DNA from: JAHCHG01 sp965214585
Lineage (GTDB): Bacteria > Acidobacteriota > Blastocatellia > Pyrinomonadales > Pyrinomonadaceae
Reading direction: 5' to 3'
Assembly (NCBI GenBank): GCA_965214585.1
Contig: OZ243957.1
Coordinates: 4,154,001 to 4,218,000, forward strand
Length of the DNA: 64,000 nt
Numbering within the stretch: position 1 is the stretch's first letter; the number at the start of each line of letters is the position of its first letter. Positions 1 to 8,928 of the stretch are shown piece by piece. The translations under genes were made by a program, and so were the position numbers. The notes beneath the pieces were generated by a model. That model did not search any database. It was not told the origin of the DNA and was given only the letters and a program-made list of their open reading frames with translations.

Positions 1-895
1 CTAAGTTATCTTTGTTTTTACAAAGCAAAACACCGATTGTCGGCTCGTCAGCATCCGATTTTATCAGACTATCAACTGCCGAAAGATAAAAGTTGAGTTT
101 CCCGATAAATTCGGGTTCAAACTCAGTCATCTTGAGTTCGATTACGATGTAGCAATGCAATTTTAAATGATAAAATAAAAGGTCTATTTTATATTCCTTC
201 TCGCCAACTATCAGAGAATATTGTCTGCCGACAAAGGCGAAGCCTTTTCCCAATTCAAGTAGAAAATTAGTAATGTTTTTAGTCAGTTCTCTTTCAAATT
301 CCAATTCCCGGACATTTTTTTCCAGCGTCAAAAAGCTGAAATTATAAGGGTCTTTGAGAATTTGATTTGCTAAATCGGATCGAGATTCGGGCAATGTATT
401 TTTAAAGTTGTTTAATGCTTTTCCTTGTCTTTTGTAAAGCCCGCTTTCGATTTGAATTGACAGAATGCTTCTGCTCCAATTGTTCTCTATGGTTTCCTGA
501 ATATAAAAATATGCTTCTTGGAGAGTTTTAATCTTTTTCATTATAACAAGATGATGTCCCCAAGGAATTTGGTGAACAAGTTGTTCACCAAATTCGATAA
601 AATCCGAGGATTGACTGTAAAACTGAAAGAATTTTCGGCAATAAATCAGATTCGTTTTTGAAAAACCGTTCATTTCGGGAAATTCTTTTTTCAAATCCAG
701 AGCTAATTGTTCAATAAACTTGCTGCCCCATTTAACTTGTTCTTGTTTTCCGGCAATCTGCTTGCCTAATTCCCAATAAAGCATTATCAACTCGGCATTT
801 ACAGACAATGCCGCTTTTATTTGGCTTTTTTGAATTTTTGACTTTAATTCAATCAGCCAAATTTTGTAATCTTCATTTTTGAAAATTTCAGTCAT
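1..895 (-). CDS. YhcG/DUF1016-type PD-(D/E)XK nuclease, 3' end outside window
   Basis: Reading the minus strand from the ATG at 893-895 gives an uninterrupted frame of about 298 codons that runs off the window edge. The N-terminal half resembles the DUF1016_N helical domain (WELGKQIAGKQ, then WGSKFIEQLALDL). The C-terminal half carries a nuclease-like core with KIDLLFYH near residue 235 and VIELKM near residue 252, the D...ExK pattern of PD-(D/E)XK enzymes. Family members are usually about 340-370 residues, so roughly the last fifth is missing here. It starts 3 bases after the malQ stop codon, so it is probably cotranscribed with malQ although functionally unrelated. The cellular role of the family is poorly defined. 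Confidence 0.85.
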   Translation of the reverse strand, partial: MTEIFKNEDYKIWLIELKSKIQKSQIKAALSVNAELIMLYWELGKQIAGKQEQVKWGSKFIEQLALDLKKEFPEMNGFSKTNLIYCRKFFQFYSQSSDFIEFGEQLVHQIPWGHHLVIMKKIKTLQEAYFYIQETIENNWSRSILSIQIESGLYKRQGKALNNFKNTLPESRSDLANQILKDPYNFSFLTLEKNVRELEFERELTKNITNFLLELGKGFAFVGRQYSLIVGEKEYKIDLLFYHLKLHCYIVIELKMTEFEPEFIGKLNFYLSAVDSLIKSDADEPTIGVLLCKNKDNL

Positions 896-898
896 AAA

Positions 899-2443
899 TC
901 AGTTAAATTTCCTTCCATAAATCTGCGTCACTTCTCTCAATCTTTCGGCGATTTCATCTGAAAAACATTCGCTTTTGCAACGCCAATTCCAGTTTCCCGA
1001 ATCGGATGCGGGCAGATTCATTCTGGCATCGTTTCCCAAACCCAGAACGTCCTGCATCGGCACAATCGCCGTATTTGCTGCCGATTTCCAGACGGCGCGG
1101 ATAAAATCCCAATGAATTTCCAAGCCGTCCGAAGCGAGATATTTCAGACAAAATTCGCGCTCGCGGTTGATTTGTGAATTGTCGCGCGTCGAATTTGCGC
1201 CCGCCCGCGAATTAAACCAGCCGACGGTTGTATCGTTGTCGTGCGTTCCGGTGTAAGCGACGCAGTTTCGGATATAATTGTGCGGCAGATCGTGATTATT
1301 CGGGTCGCCGCCGAAAGCAAACTGCAAAACCCGCATTCCGGGAAAGCCGAACGAATCGCGCAAGTCTTCAACGTCCGGCGTAATCACGCCCAAATCTTCC
1401 GCCATTACCGGCAAATCGCCAAGCGCATTTTTGAGCGTTTCAAATAATTCTCTACCCGGCACATCAACCCAACGCCCGTTTTCCGCCGTCTTGTCTTCGC
1501 CCGGAACTTCCCACGCCGCCGCAAAGCCGCGAAAATGGTCAATTCTTACGATGTCAACCGTCTTGAGCGTATGTCGAATGCGCGAAATCCACCAGCGAAA
1601 ATTGTCGTTTTTCATCTGCTCCCAATCGTAAATCGGATTTCCCCAAAGCTGCCCGGTTTTCGAGAAATAATCCGGCGGAACTCCCGAAACGACTTTCGGC
1701 GAACCGTCTTCATTCAGCTTAAACTGCGATTGATTGCACCAGACATCCGCCGAATCGAGCGCGACGAAAATCGGAACATCGCCGATAATTTCGATATTTT
1801 TCGTTTCGCAGTAACTTTTCAGCTTGTTCCATTGTTGGTAAAAAAGCCACTGCTGAAATTTCTGCGCTTTAATTTCCGTTGCCAGATTTTCACGGGCTTT
1901 TTCTAACGCATTTTCGTCGCGCAATTTCAGAGGTTGTTCCCATTCAAACCAAGCCTTCTGATTTTGCGACTTTTTGACGGCGCGATACAAAACGTATTCG
2001 TCGAGCCAATCGGCATTTTCCCGGCAAAATGTTTCAAATTCGCCGCGCAGATCGGCGTTTGTCGTCAGACGAAAACGCTCGTAAGCCAATCCCAAAATCC
2101 AGTTTTTCCAATCGTAGAGTTTTCCGAAATCCACGCGCCCGACGGGAAAATCCGGTTTTTGATTTATTTCCTCGCGGGTTAAAAATTCGTCTTCGACCAA
2201 TTTTTCCGGCGAAATTAAATTCGTGTTGCCCGCAAACGCCGAAAAACTCTGATACGGAGAATCGCCGTAACCCGTCGGACCAAGCGGCAGAATCTGCCAG
2301 TAAGTCTGTTTCGATTTTTCGAGAAAATCGGCAAATTCATACGCCGATTTTCCCAAATCGCCAACGCCGTAATCTCCCGGTAGTGATGTCGGATGCAGTA
2401 AAATTCCGCTTGCTCTTGGAAAATTCATAAGATTATAAAACAT
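899..2443 (-). CDS. malQ: 4-alpha-glucanotransferase (amylomaltase, GH77)
   Basis: Transfers alpha-1,4-glucan segments between maltodextrins in cytoplasmic glycogen/maltodextrin metabolism. The protein is about 514 residues, normal for bacterial MalQ. Counting from a TTG at 2449, the GH77 catalytic residues are all present: the nucleophile Asp304 in VRIDHFRGF, the acid/base Glu351 in MAEDLGVI and Asp404 in GTHDND. The N-terminal signature ASGILLHPTSLPG is intact. I chose the ATG at 2443, behind a weak GAGAA stretch; an ATG at 2428 (MNFPRASG) and the TTG at 2449 are alternatives. A YhcG-type nuclease gene follows after 3 bases and a long hairpin lies just upstream. Confidence 0.95.
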   Translation of the reverse strand: MFYNLMNFPRASGILLHPTSLPGDYGVGDLGKSAYEFADFLEKSKQTYWQILPLGPTGYGDSPYQSFSAFAGNTNLISPEKLVEDEFLTREEINQKPDFPVGRVDFGKLYDWKNWILGLAYERFRLTTNADLRGEFETFCRENADWLDEYVLYRAVKKSQNQKAWFEWEQPLKLRDENALEKARENLATEIKAQKFQQWLFYQQWNKLKSYCETKNIEIIGDVPIFVALDSADVWCNQSQFKLNEDGSPKVVSGVPPDYFSKTGQLWGNPIYDWEQMKNDNFRWWISRIRHTLKTVDIVRIDHFRGFAAAWEVPGEDKTAENGRWVDVPGRELFETLKNALGDLPVMAEDLGVITPDVEDLRDSFGFPGMRVLQFAFGGDPNNHDLPHNYIRNCVAYTGTHDNDTTVGWFNSRAGANSTRDNSQINREREFCLKYLASDGLEIHWDFIRAVWKSAANTAIVPMQDVLGLGNDARMNLPASDSGNWNWRCKSECFSDEIAERLREVTQIYGRKFN

Positions 2444-2457
2444 TCTCAATTCTCACT

Positions 2458-2514
2458 TATCAATTATTTTGTGGGTTTGTTTGTCGGCTGACAAAAACCT
2501 ACAAAATAATTGAT
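2458..2514. repeat. Long inverted repeat upstream of malQ
   Basis: Arms of about 24 bases (2458-2482 and 2491-2514) are nearly perfect reverse complements, separated by an 8-base loop (GTCGGCTG region). The core of each arm reads TCAATTATTTTGT. It lies between the 3' end of the preceding minus-strand gene and the malQ start. It could be an intergenic terminator, an mRNA hairpin or a degenerate mobile palindrome. There is no strong T-run after it on the minus strand, so a simple intrinsic terminator is not assured. Confidence 0.6.
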
Positions 2515-2648
2515 AATGGATAATTGAAATTTGATAATAAAATTTCTGATTATATTAACATTTGCGGGTAAACTTATTTAACTTTTATTACTTAAAATAT
2601 ATTGGCGATTAGTTGATTGGCTGTTCGAGCGTTTCACGAATAATCGTT

Positions 2649-3221
2649 TCATTTTTTTACATTTTTCTGAAGTTGTATAATTTCAGATACCGAGAAAAGT
2701 ATCTTTTCCTTGAGCGTTCGCGCCTGATTTTCGTTTCCCGCGTGCATACCAAGGAGAACGTGTATTACTTTGACGGCGGAAAGCACCGTCTGATCCACAT
2801 CTTTTGTCGAAAACCAAGGGCTGACGGCAATGTGAACTTTTCCGTCTGCGTCGTTCCACGCTTCGACGTTTTCCAGATCAATCGCTTTGGCGATTTTTTC
2901 CGCGTCAGTTTTTTCCGGCAATTTCAGCATCATCGAACAACGCCCGTCCGCGATAGAAAATGCGCTTTCTATTCCGACTGTTTCGAGCAGTCCGCCGCGA
3001 ATGTCTACGGCAATTGCGTTTAATGCCGCCAAAGTCGCTTTCATCAAACGCTGCTGTTTTTTCGGCACGCGCGAATTTTCGGGAACGACCAAAGTATTTT
3101 TTTCCAAATCGCTCCAGATTTCCGGCACGCGCCACGCTGCAAGTTTCGTCCCCCGAACCGGAGGTCCGCCCGTAAAGGCGAGTTCTCAGTAATCTTCCCA
3201 ACGTCCATACCAACGGCTCAT
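2649..3221 (-). CDS. Hypothetical protein with in-frame TGA at codon 12
   Basis: I do not recognise the family. An ATG at 3219-3221 sits behind a strong GAGGAGAA ribosome site and a plausible promoter, and encodes MSRWYGRWEDY. A TGA (3186-3188) follows in the same frame, after which the frame is open for 178 more codons. A GTG at 3128 could start a 159-residue product, but no ribosome site precedes it. The open part continues ELAFTGGPPVRGTKLAAWR before VPEIWSDLEKN and looks like ordinary coding sequence. Options are a recoded TGA (selenocysteine), a recent nonsense mutation, or restart at the GTG. Just after the TGA the mRNA can form a 6-bp hairpin (CCTCCG-GTT-CGGGGG). Confidence 0.55.
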
Positions 3222-3283
3222 AAATTGTTCTTCTCCTCGCTGTAATTAAATATTTTCCCGCAAAGCGTATTTGCTTTTTTTAT

Positions 3284-3311
3284 TTTATAAACGCAGTCAA
3301 AATCCGGTCAA
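3284..3311 (-). promoter_or_regulatory. Predicted sigma-70 promoter for the in-frame-TGA gene
   Basis: On the minus strand TTGACC (3306-3311) and TATAAA (3284-3289) are separated by 16 bases. The site lies about 60 bases upstream of the ATG at 3221 and supports translation starting there rather than at the internal GTG. Confidence 0.5.
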
Positions 3312-3378
3312 CTCATCATCTCTGTTAAAAAACTTCAAGTGATAATTGTTTTACCCGTCATTTGCCGCCGATTATAGT

Positions 3379-4581
3379 TTAGTCCTCGTCGTCATAACTG
3401 ATCGTATCCCAAGTTTCTTCGACAAATTTCGATTCGGCAGAAAAGATTAACCACAAATAACCGATAATTCCCGATGCGAGAGATGTCAGCAAAACCGCCA
3501 TAATCGAACTATTGATTAACGCCGCATCAGCTTTGAAAGCCAGATTTGTGATAAAAATAGACATCGTAAAACCGACACCGGCGAGAAATCCCGCGCCGAC
3601 AATGTGCTTCCAAGTCAGATTGATCGGAAGCCGGCAAACGCCCAGTTTGACGGCGATAAAACTCAAAACGCTTACGCCGATGACTTTTCCGGCGAGCAGT
3701 CCCAAGATAATTCCCAGACTGTTCGGCGAAGTCAGACTCGAAGCCCAGTTCGCGCCGATAACAATTCCCGTATTTGCCAAAGCGAAAACCGGCATCACGA
3801 AAAATGCGACGGGTTTATGCAGAAGATGTTCGAGCAGATATGACGGCGATTTTTTATCATCCCGAATCGCCGAAAAAGGAATCGTAAAAGCGAGCAGAAC
3901 TCCGGCAATCGTCGCGTGAATCCCCGATTGCAGCATAAAATACCACATTACCGCGCCGCCGAGCAGATACGGAATCAGACTGCTGATGCGAAAGCGGTTA
4001 AAAATCGCCAGAATGACAAAAACTCCGATTGAAAGCGCGAGATAAAACAGCGAAAATTTCGCCGTGTAAAAAATTGCAATAATGATAATCGCGCAGAGAT
4101 CGTCAATTACGGCAACGGCTGTCAGAAAAATTTTCAGCGAAGCCGGAACGCGGCTGCCGGCAAGAGCCAGAATGCTCAGAGCAAAAGCGATGTCGGTTGC
4201 CATCGGAATTCCGATGCCCGCCTGCGTCGGCGTTCCCCAATTAAAACCGAAATGAAAAAGCGCGGGCAAAAGGATGCCGCCGAACGCCGCAAAAATCGGC
4301 AGCAGAGCGTTTCTAAGATCGGACAATTCGCCTTTGTAAAGCTCGCGTTTGAGTTCGAGTCCGATCAGCAGAAAAAAGACTGCCATCAAACCGTCGTTCA
4401 CCCAATAAGAAACGGTCATTCCGCCGACATAGATTTTCCAGAAACTCAGATAACTTTCTGAAAACACCGAATTGGCGACGATCAGGGAAATAATCGAGCA
4501 GATTATCAGCATTATTCCGGCTGATTTTTCGTTCTCGAAAAACTCGTTAAAGGTATCGGTCAGTTTTATTTTTTGTATCAT
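3379..4581 (-). CDS. nhaA: Na+/H+ antiporter NhaA
   Basis: Inner-membrane antiporter exchanging cytoplasmic Na+ (or Li+) for protons. The 400 residues are mostly hydrophobic helices with the NhaA layout. The ion-binding aspartates are present as Asp160-Asp161 in VAVIDDLCAI, equivalent to Asp163/164 of E. coli NhaA, and the neighbouring MATDIAFALSIL carries Asp130. It begins 57 bases after terC on the same strand, so it may share the riboswitch-controlled transcript of terC. The last residues are acidic. Confidence 0.96.
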   Translation of the reverse strand: MIQKIKLTDTFNEFFENEKSAGIMLIICSIISLIVANSVFSESYLSFWKIYVGGMTVSYWVNDGLMAVFFLLIGLELKRELYKGELSDLRNALLPIFAAFGGILLPALFHFGFNWGTPTQAGIGIPMATDIAFALSILALAGSRVPASLKIFLTAVAVIDDLCAIIIIAIFYTAKFSLFYLALSIGVFVILAIFNRFRISSLIPYLLGGAVMWYFMLQSGIHATIAGVLLAFTIPFSAIRDDKKSPSYLLEHLLHKPVAFFVMPVFALANTGIVIGANWASSLTSPNSLGIILGLLAGKVIGVSVLSFIAVKLGVCRLPINLTWKHIVGAGFLAGVGFTMSIFITNLAFKADAALINSSIMAVLLTSLASGIIGYLWLIFSAESKFVEETWDTISYDDED

Positions 4582-4638
4582 TTTTTTACTAAAAGTTCTG
4601 CCCGGTCAAAAGTTCCCGCTTCGGCTCTTTATTAACAT

Positions 4639-5607
4639 TTATTCAATTTTTTTCGGAAAAATCAGCGAAGCGATTACCGACAAAGCGATAACTCCGGCAA
4701 TAAATCCGAGCGAATAACTGATCGGAAATTTGCCGCCGAAAGCGTCGTTCAGATAAACCATCTTGAGTCCGACAAAAACCAGAACCAATGCTAAACCGTA
4801 TTTCAAAAGATAAAATTTGTCTATCACGCCAGCCAACATAAAATACATCGAGCGAAGCCCCAGAATTGCAAAAATATTTGAAGTAAAAACGATCAGAGGC
4901 TCGCTCGTTACCGCAAAAATTGCCGGAACGCTGTCAACGGCAAAAATTATATCAGTCGCTTCCAAAAACAAAAGGGCGATAAAAAGCGGCGTGGCGTGTA
5001 AAACTTTGTCTTTTCTGACAAAGAAATCTTTTCCCTTTATTTCGTGCGTGACGGGAATAAATTTTTTGACAAGACGTATCAGAAAATTCTTTTCCGGCTC
5101 GATCTCTTCGTGATTCGTGAAAAACATCTTGATTCCGGTGAGAATCAAAAATCCGCCGAAAAGATAGATCACCCAATGAAACTGCATCAACGCCGAACCG
5201 ATTGCGATAAAGAAAGCGCGGAAAAACAACGCTCCCAAAATTCCGTAAAAAAGAACCCGATGCTTATATTCGGCGGGAATGCGAAAATAGCTGAAAACGA
5301 GAACAAAGATAAAAATATTATCAATTGAAAGCGAATATTCGAGAATGTATCCGGTCAGAAATTCCAAACCCAGACGCTGACCTGTTTCCGCACCGAATTT
5401 TGCCGACGCGTAATTGTATAAAAAGAAATTAAACGTGAGCGCGAGCGTTACCCAGACGATGCTCCAGACGGTTGCTTCCTTAAAGGAAACAACGTGCGCT
5501 TTGCGGTTAAAAACGCCCAGATCGAGCGCGAGCATAAACAAAACAAAAATTAAAAAGATACTGTAAAACCACCAGTAATCAGCGAAATTAAACAAACTTG
5601 TATCCAT
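4639..5607 (-). CDS. TerC/Alx family integral membrane protein
   Basis: Polytopic membrane protein of the TerC/Alx family; relatives such as Alx and YkoY act in manganese export or metal homeostasis. Family motifs are present: FLTGYILEYSLSIDNIFIF and LFLEATDIIFAVDSVPAIF, with the conserved acidic residues in membrane helices. I start it at the ATG 5605-5607 (MDTSLFNFADYW, 322 residues), which has a good AGGGAGGA site at 5618-5625. A longer frame open to 5748 would read through the riboswitch aptamer and is rejected as the coding start. nhaA follows on the same strand. Confidence 0.93.
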   Translation of the reverse strand: MDTSLFNFADYWWFYSIFLIFVLFMLALDLGVFNRKAHVVSFKEATVWSIVWVTLALTFNFFLYNYASAKFGAETGQRLGLEFLTGYILEYSLSIDNIFIFVLVFSYFRIPAEYKHRVLFYGILGALFFRAFFIAIGSALMQFHWVIYLFGGFLILTGIKMFFTNHEEIEPEKNFLIRLVKKFIPVTHEIKGKDFFVRKDKVLHATPLFIALLFLEATDIIFAVDSVPAIFAVTSEPLIVFTSNIFAILGLRSMYFMLAGVIDKFYLLKYGLALVLVFVGLKMVYLNDAFGGKFPISYSLGFIAGVIALSVIASLIFPKKIE

Positions 5608-5677
5608 CGGAAAAATATCCTCCCTGCTAACGGCACAGAAAAACCCCGTGCAGACAAAAATTAAAAAATTAATGCAG

Positions 5678-5779
5678 CACAAGGTCTTGATATTTACTCC
5701 GATGAACCGAATCGCTCTACGCACGAGCAATTGTATTGACGATTTCACCGAACCAAAAGGGCTATCTACTCCCCTTGAT
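5678..5779 (-). ncRNA. yybP-ykoY (manganese) riboswitch
   Basis: Read on the minus strand, the leader has the hallmark elements of the yybP-ykoY class in order: CAAGGGGAGUAG at the 5' side, an internal GUCAAUAC, and UCAAGACCUUGUG at the 3' side. The outer CAAGG and CCUUG segments pair as P1. In characterised cases the aptamer binds Mn2+ and controls TerC-like exporters, exactly the gene found 70 bases downstream. A GC-rich hairpin between aptamer and ribosome site (5616-5665 region) could be the expression platform. Confidence 0.88.
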
Positions 5780-6178
5780 CCAAATTGTTTTATAAAATTA
5801 ACTTAATTGATAACTGTTTGTCAATCACATATTTCCGGTATCAGTTGATGAACGGCACGAAGCCTGCATTTCGTGTTTATATTTGGTGAAAAACGAACCG
5901 AAAAACCAGAGCGCGGCTTTTTACATAGCTGATGTCAGGCAGTTTTTAATTTCAACAGGCTGAAAATCAATTGTGCGTAATATTAATTTCATAAAAGAAA
6001 AAACAATAAAATTTTTCGGAAAAAATTCAACTTTAAATAGGGCTTTCCTATAAAAAGTTTAATTTTCTTAGTATTTTGATCAAACTATCAAAGTCATCGC
6101 TAAAATCTTCTAACTGAGCTCGGCGGTTTTCGCATTTCGTTTCAATCAATACTTTGGCGGCGAATGTTCTGATCTCGG

Positions 6179-7183
6179 CTAACATTCGGCTGACTTTCTT
6201 TTTTTTGTTCGCAAGCCGTCTTCTTTGAGCGTCACATCTCGAATGTGATTATTTGTTTCAACCTGCCAATGAAGTCTGACCGCTTCACATAATTGCCCGA
6301 ACTTATCTGCTTGATTCGATAGATAATAACTCGTTTCCCGACTTATCTTGCCCGTTCTGATTTCCTGCCTTTCCCGCATCACTCTGACTGCTGTTCTGAT
6401 GTCGCTTGTGTTCCATCGCTCGTCCTTGTAAAGACCTTCAATATCATAAACCCGGTAACATCTGTGTTCGATTCGTCCGTGTCCTTTTTCCAAACTCTCC
6501 GTTTGATAAACAAGCGGCATAAATCGGCTCATCTGCTTTACTTCCCAAAACATTTCTTTCTGATTTTCTTTAAGCCCGACCAAATATACGCCGCCCGCCT
6601 GTGCTATCGGAGCAATCGTTTCAGGTTTCAAGTGCAGCGCATCAAGTGTAATCTTCTGGTTTTTTAATCCGCCTTTTTGCAATAACTTACGCACAACAGG
6701 CACTTCCGATTCTTTCTCTCCGCAATAATAATCCTGAGCATAAACTTGGCGTTTATCGTGTTCGATTACCTGCACCACTGCTTCGCCTCTCTTTGCTCCT
6801 TTTTCGATGCTGCCGCGAAGTTCTTTGCCATCAATGGCAAACCATCGGCGTTCTTGTTCGCTTAATTTGATGCCGTAATTTTCAAATAACAATCGGTCAA
6901 ACACTTCAACTGCCACCTTCTCCAAAATAATGGGAAGCTGTGAACGTGAAACCGCTTGCTCAAGCGGCAATCCGAGAACTTCCGTCAATTGCTCGTATCG
7001 CTTGGTCAAATGTCGGTGAAGAGCTGATAAATTACCATCCCGATTTGATAAAATAGCTATCGTCAAACCAATTAGGACAACTGCTAAATCGTGTCTTTTC
7101 CCTCGATTATCCCGCAAATCCAATCCCTCGGCACATTGTAGTTTCTCAAAAAAAGTTCTATTATCTTTCCGACAAGGCTGCAT
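6179..7183 (-). CDS. ISAs1 family transposase (zero-frame product, copy 1)
   Basis: DDE transposase of the ISAs1 group. The zero-frame product is 334 residues and shows FAIDGKELRGSI (first catalytic Asp), TLDALH (second) and LHWQVETNNHIRDVTLKEDG around the catalytic Glu. The zero frame stops at 6179-6181. Slipping -1 on the A8 tract at 6199-6206 opens another 50 codons (KKVSRMLAEIRTFAAK... to LRKLNFL) ending at 6048-6050, inside the terminal repeat. This extension resembles the C-terminal helices of the family, so the full enzyme is probably about 378 residues made by frameshifting or transcript slippage. Confidence 0.9.
   Translation of the reverse strand: MQPCRKDNRTFFEKLQCAEGLDLRDNRGKRHDLAVVLIGLTIAILSNRDGNLSALHRHLTKRYEQLTEVLGLPLEQAVSRSQLPIILEKVAVEVFDRLLFENYGIKLSEQERRWFAIDGKELRGSIEKGAKRGEAVVQVIEHDKRQVYAQDYYCGEKESEVPVVRKLLQKGGLKNQKITLDALHLKPETIAPIAQAGGVYLVGLKENQKEMFWEVKQMSRFMPLVYQTESLEKGHGRIEHRCYRVYDIEGLYKDERWNTSDIRTAVRVMRERQEIRTGKISRETSYYLSNQADKFGQLCEAVRLHWQVETNNHIRDVTLKEDGLRTKKRKSAEC
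6199..6206 (-). other. A8 slippery tract, predicted -1 frameshift site
   Basis: On the coding strand ACA-AAA-AAA-AGA-AAG is a run of eight A residues near the end of the transposase zero frame. A -1 slip joins residue 328 to a 50-residue extension that completes the family's C-terminus. The same tract is present in the second copy (58828-58835). Confidence 0.65.
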
Positions 7184-7283
7184 AACTGTTCCATCCTTTT
7201 TTGTTAATCTATTTAAGAATGTAACATTTGTAGCCTTGTTTTTTATTTTTTATAGGAAAGCCCTACAACTTTAAATAAAATTG

Positions 7284-7313
7284 TTGACGCTTTTGCCGAT
7301 AACACGGTAGAAT
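7284..7313 (+). promoter_or_regulatory. Predicted sigma-70 promoter of pilT
   Basis: TTGACG (7284-7289) and TAGAAT (7308-7313) with an 18-base spacer, about 90 bases before the pilT ATG. The right end of IS copy 1 stops 18 bases upstream of the -35 box, so the insertion left this promoter intact but removed any upstream regulatory sequence. Confidence 0.6.
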
Positions 7314-7400
7314 TATCTTTGTTAGTTTAAAGTGGTTTAACATTTTTACTGATAATCTTCATTCCGCCGAAATAATTTTTTATAAAATAAATACTTTATT

Positions 7401-8555
7401 ATGCCCAATAGAATTGACGATTTACTGCAAATGGCGATGAGCTTCGGCGCGTCGGATTTGCATCTGAGAGCCGGATCATTTCCCGTAATTCGCGTGAACG
7501 GCGAACTTCGTCCGATTGCCGGAGTCGAACGGCTGCGTCAGGACGAAACGCTGGAGATGGCTTTTTCGATGATGTCGAACCGGCAGAAAATGCACTTTAA
7601 GGAAGTTTACGAAGTTGACATCGGCTACGGAGTTTCGGGTTTGGGCAGATTTCGCGTCAATATCTTTCAGCAGAGAAACTCAATCGGAATCGTCGCCCGC
7701 GTGATTTCCGATACGATCAAAAATTTCAGCCAACTCGGACTTCCGCCGATTTTAAGCAATATCGCCGACGAACAGCGCGGTTTGATTCTCGTTACCGGAA
7801 CAACCGGATCGGGAAAATCCACGACCTTGGCGGCGATGGTTGATTATATAAATCAGAAAAGAAATTCCCACATCGTAACCATCGAAGACCCGATAGAATT
7901 TCTGCACAAAAACAGAAAATCCTATATCACGCAAAGGGAGATAGACGTTGACACGCGCTCTTTTGCCGAGGCTCTGCGCGGCTCGCTCAGACAAGACCCG
8001 GACGTAATTCTCGTCGGCGAAATGCGCGATCTGGAAACGATTGAAACGGCTCTGCTCGCGGCGGAAACAGGTCATCTGGTGCTTTCGACGCTGCACACAA
8101 CGGATGCTTCGGAAACTTTAACGAGGATTATCACGGCGTTTCCGCCGTATCAGCAGAAATCCATCCGCATACAGCTTGCAGGACTTCTCAAAGCCGTCGT
8201 TTCACAGCGTCTGATGAAATCCGCCAAAGGAAACAGCCGCGTTCCGGGCGTTGAGGTAATGGTTTCCACGCCGCTGATCCGTGATTTTATTTTGCACGAA
8301 GAAAAAACTTCGCAGGTGCGCGACGCAATCGCCGCCGGAACTTCACAATACGGAATGCAGACTTTTGACCAATCGCTGTTTTATCTATATCAATCCGGCT
8401 TGATCGAACTCGAAGAAGCCTTGCGCGGCTCGACCAACCCGGACGAATTTCGCCTGCGGCTCGCCGGAATCCAAAATACAACGGCGCAAGCCAAAGAAGA
8501 AATGGAAAAATTAAGCGGTGTCGGCGCAATTTCCGATATGATTACGAGGAATTGA
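7401..8555 (+). CDS. pilT: Type IV pilus retraction ATPase PilT
   Basis: Cytoplasmic hexameric ATPase that drives pilus depolymerisation and twitching. The 384 residues match normal PilT length. The N-terminal domain has the ASDLHLRAG start, followed by Walker A GTTGSGKST near residue 133, the Asp box (IEDPIEFLH), Walker B (ILVGEMRDLETI) and the His box (GHLVLSTLHTTDA). The C-terminal helix region contains the ALRGSTNPDEF motif typical of PilT. It is monocistronic here, with its own promoter and terminator. A second, longer PilT homologue lies at 56815-58620. Confidence 0.95.
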   Translation: MPNRIDDLLQMAMSFGASDLHLRAGSFPVIRVNGELRPIAGVERLRQDETLEMAFSMMSNRQKMHFKEVYEVDIGYGVSGLGRFRVNIFQQRNSIGIVARVISDTIKNFSQLGLPPILSNIADEQRGLILVTGTTGSGKSTTLAAMVDYINQKRNSHIVTIEDPIEFLHKNRKSYITQREIDVDTRSFAEALRGSLRQDPDVILVGEMRDLETIETALLAAETGHLVLSTLHTTDASETLTRIITAFPPYQQKSIRIQLAGLLKAVVSQRLMKSAKGNSRVPGVEVMVSTPLIRDFILHEEKTSQVRDAIAAGTSQYGMQTFDQSLFYLYQSGLIELEEALRGSTNPDEFRLRLAGIQNTTAQAKEEMEKLSGVGAISDMITRN

Positions 8556-8666
8556 AATTTGTAAATCGTAAATCGTTGCTTGTTAATCGCAAAAGAAATC
8601 TGTTTATCAAGCACCTCATCAAAAATTACGAAAGAAATTTCTTAAACTCAGTTTGCTTTATATATA

Positions 8667-8706
8667 AAATCGCCTTGTTCAATTTTGAAAGAGGCGGTTT
8701 TTTCTT
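8667..8706 (+). terminator. Rho-independent terminator after pilT
   Basis: Stem AAATCGCC / GGCGGTTT (8667-8674 with 8693-8700, one G-U type pair) followed by a T-rich run. It lies 110 bases past the pilT stop codon. The rest of the gap 8556-9179 holds no gene that I can see, only a promoter for rpsA. Confidence 0.75.
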
Positions 8707-8899
8707 TTGCTTTGATCGCTTCGTATTAAATTACAGTTATAAGAACCAGCCGCGTTTAATTAAATGATAAGAAAGTTGAAATTCACCGGGATTTAATAAG
8801 TTTGCTGCGGCTTAGTTTAACTTTTTCTGCAACCTCCGATCTTATTGATAAAGAATTAACTATCAAAGACTTCAATTATAAAGTTTTTCCGAATTTATC

Positions 8900-8928
8900 T
8901 TGACATTGGAGTATATCAAGTTTAAATT
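8900..8928 (+). promoter_or_regulatory. Predicted sigma-70 promoter of rpsA
   Basis: Consensus TTGACA (8900-8905), 17-base spacer, TAAATT (8923-8928). The start codon is at 9180, giving a predicted 5' leader of about 245 bases. That is long enough for autoregulation by S1 binding to its own AU-rich leader, which is known in other bacteria but is inference here. Confidence 0.55.

Larger units (their letters stand above)
6038..7265 (-). mobile_element. ISAs1-type insertion sequence, copy 1
   Basis: A 1228-bp element with terminal inverted repeats beginning TAGGGCTTTCCTATAAAAA at both ends, flanked by a perfect 10-bp direct repeat CAACTTTAAA (6028-6037 and 7266-7275). It carries one transposase on the minus strand. 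Length, ends and 10-bp duplication fit the ISAs1 family. A second copy of the same length, with an identical transposase, lies at 58667-59894. It is inserted 18 bases upstream of the -35 box of pilT. Confidence 0.93.

Noticed and set aside
5608..5748. A 47-codon N-terminal extension of terC
   Set aside because: The extension is read from riboswitch sequence; the ATG at 5607 has a far better ribosome site and matches the family start.
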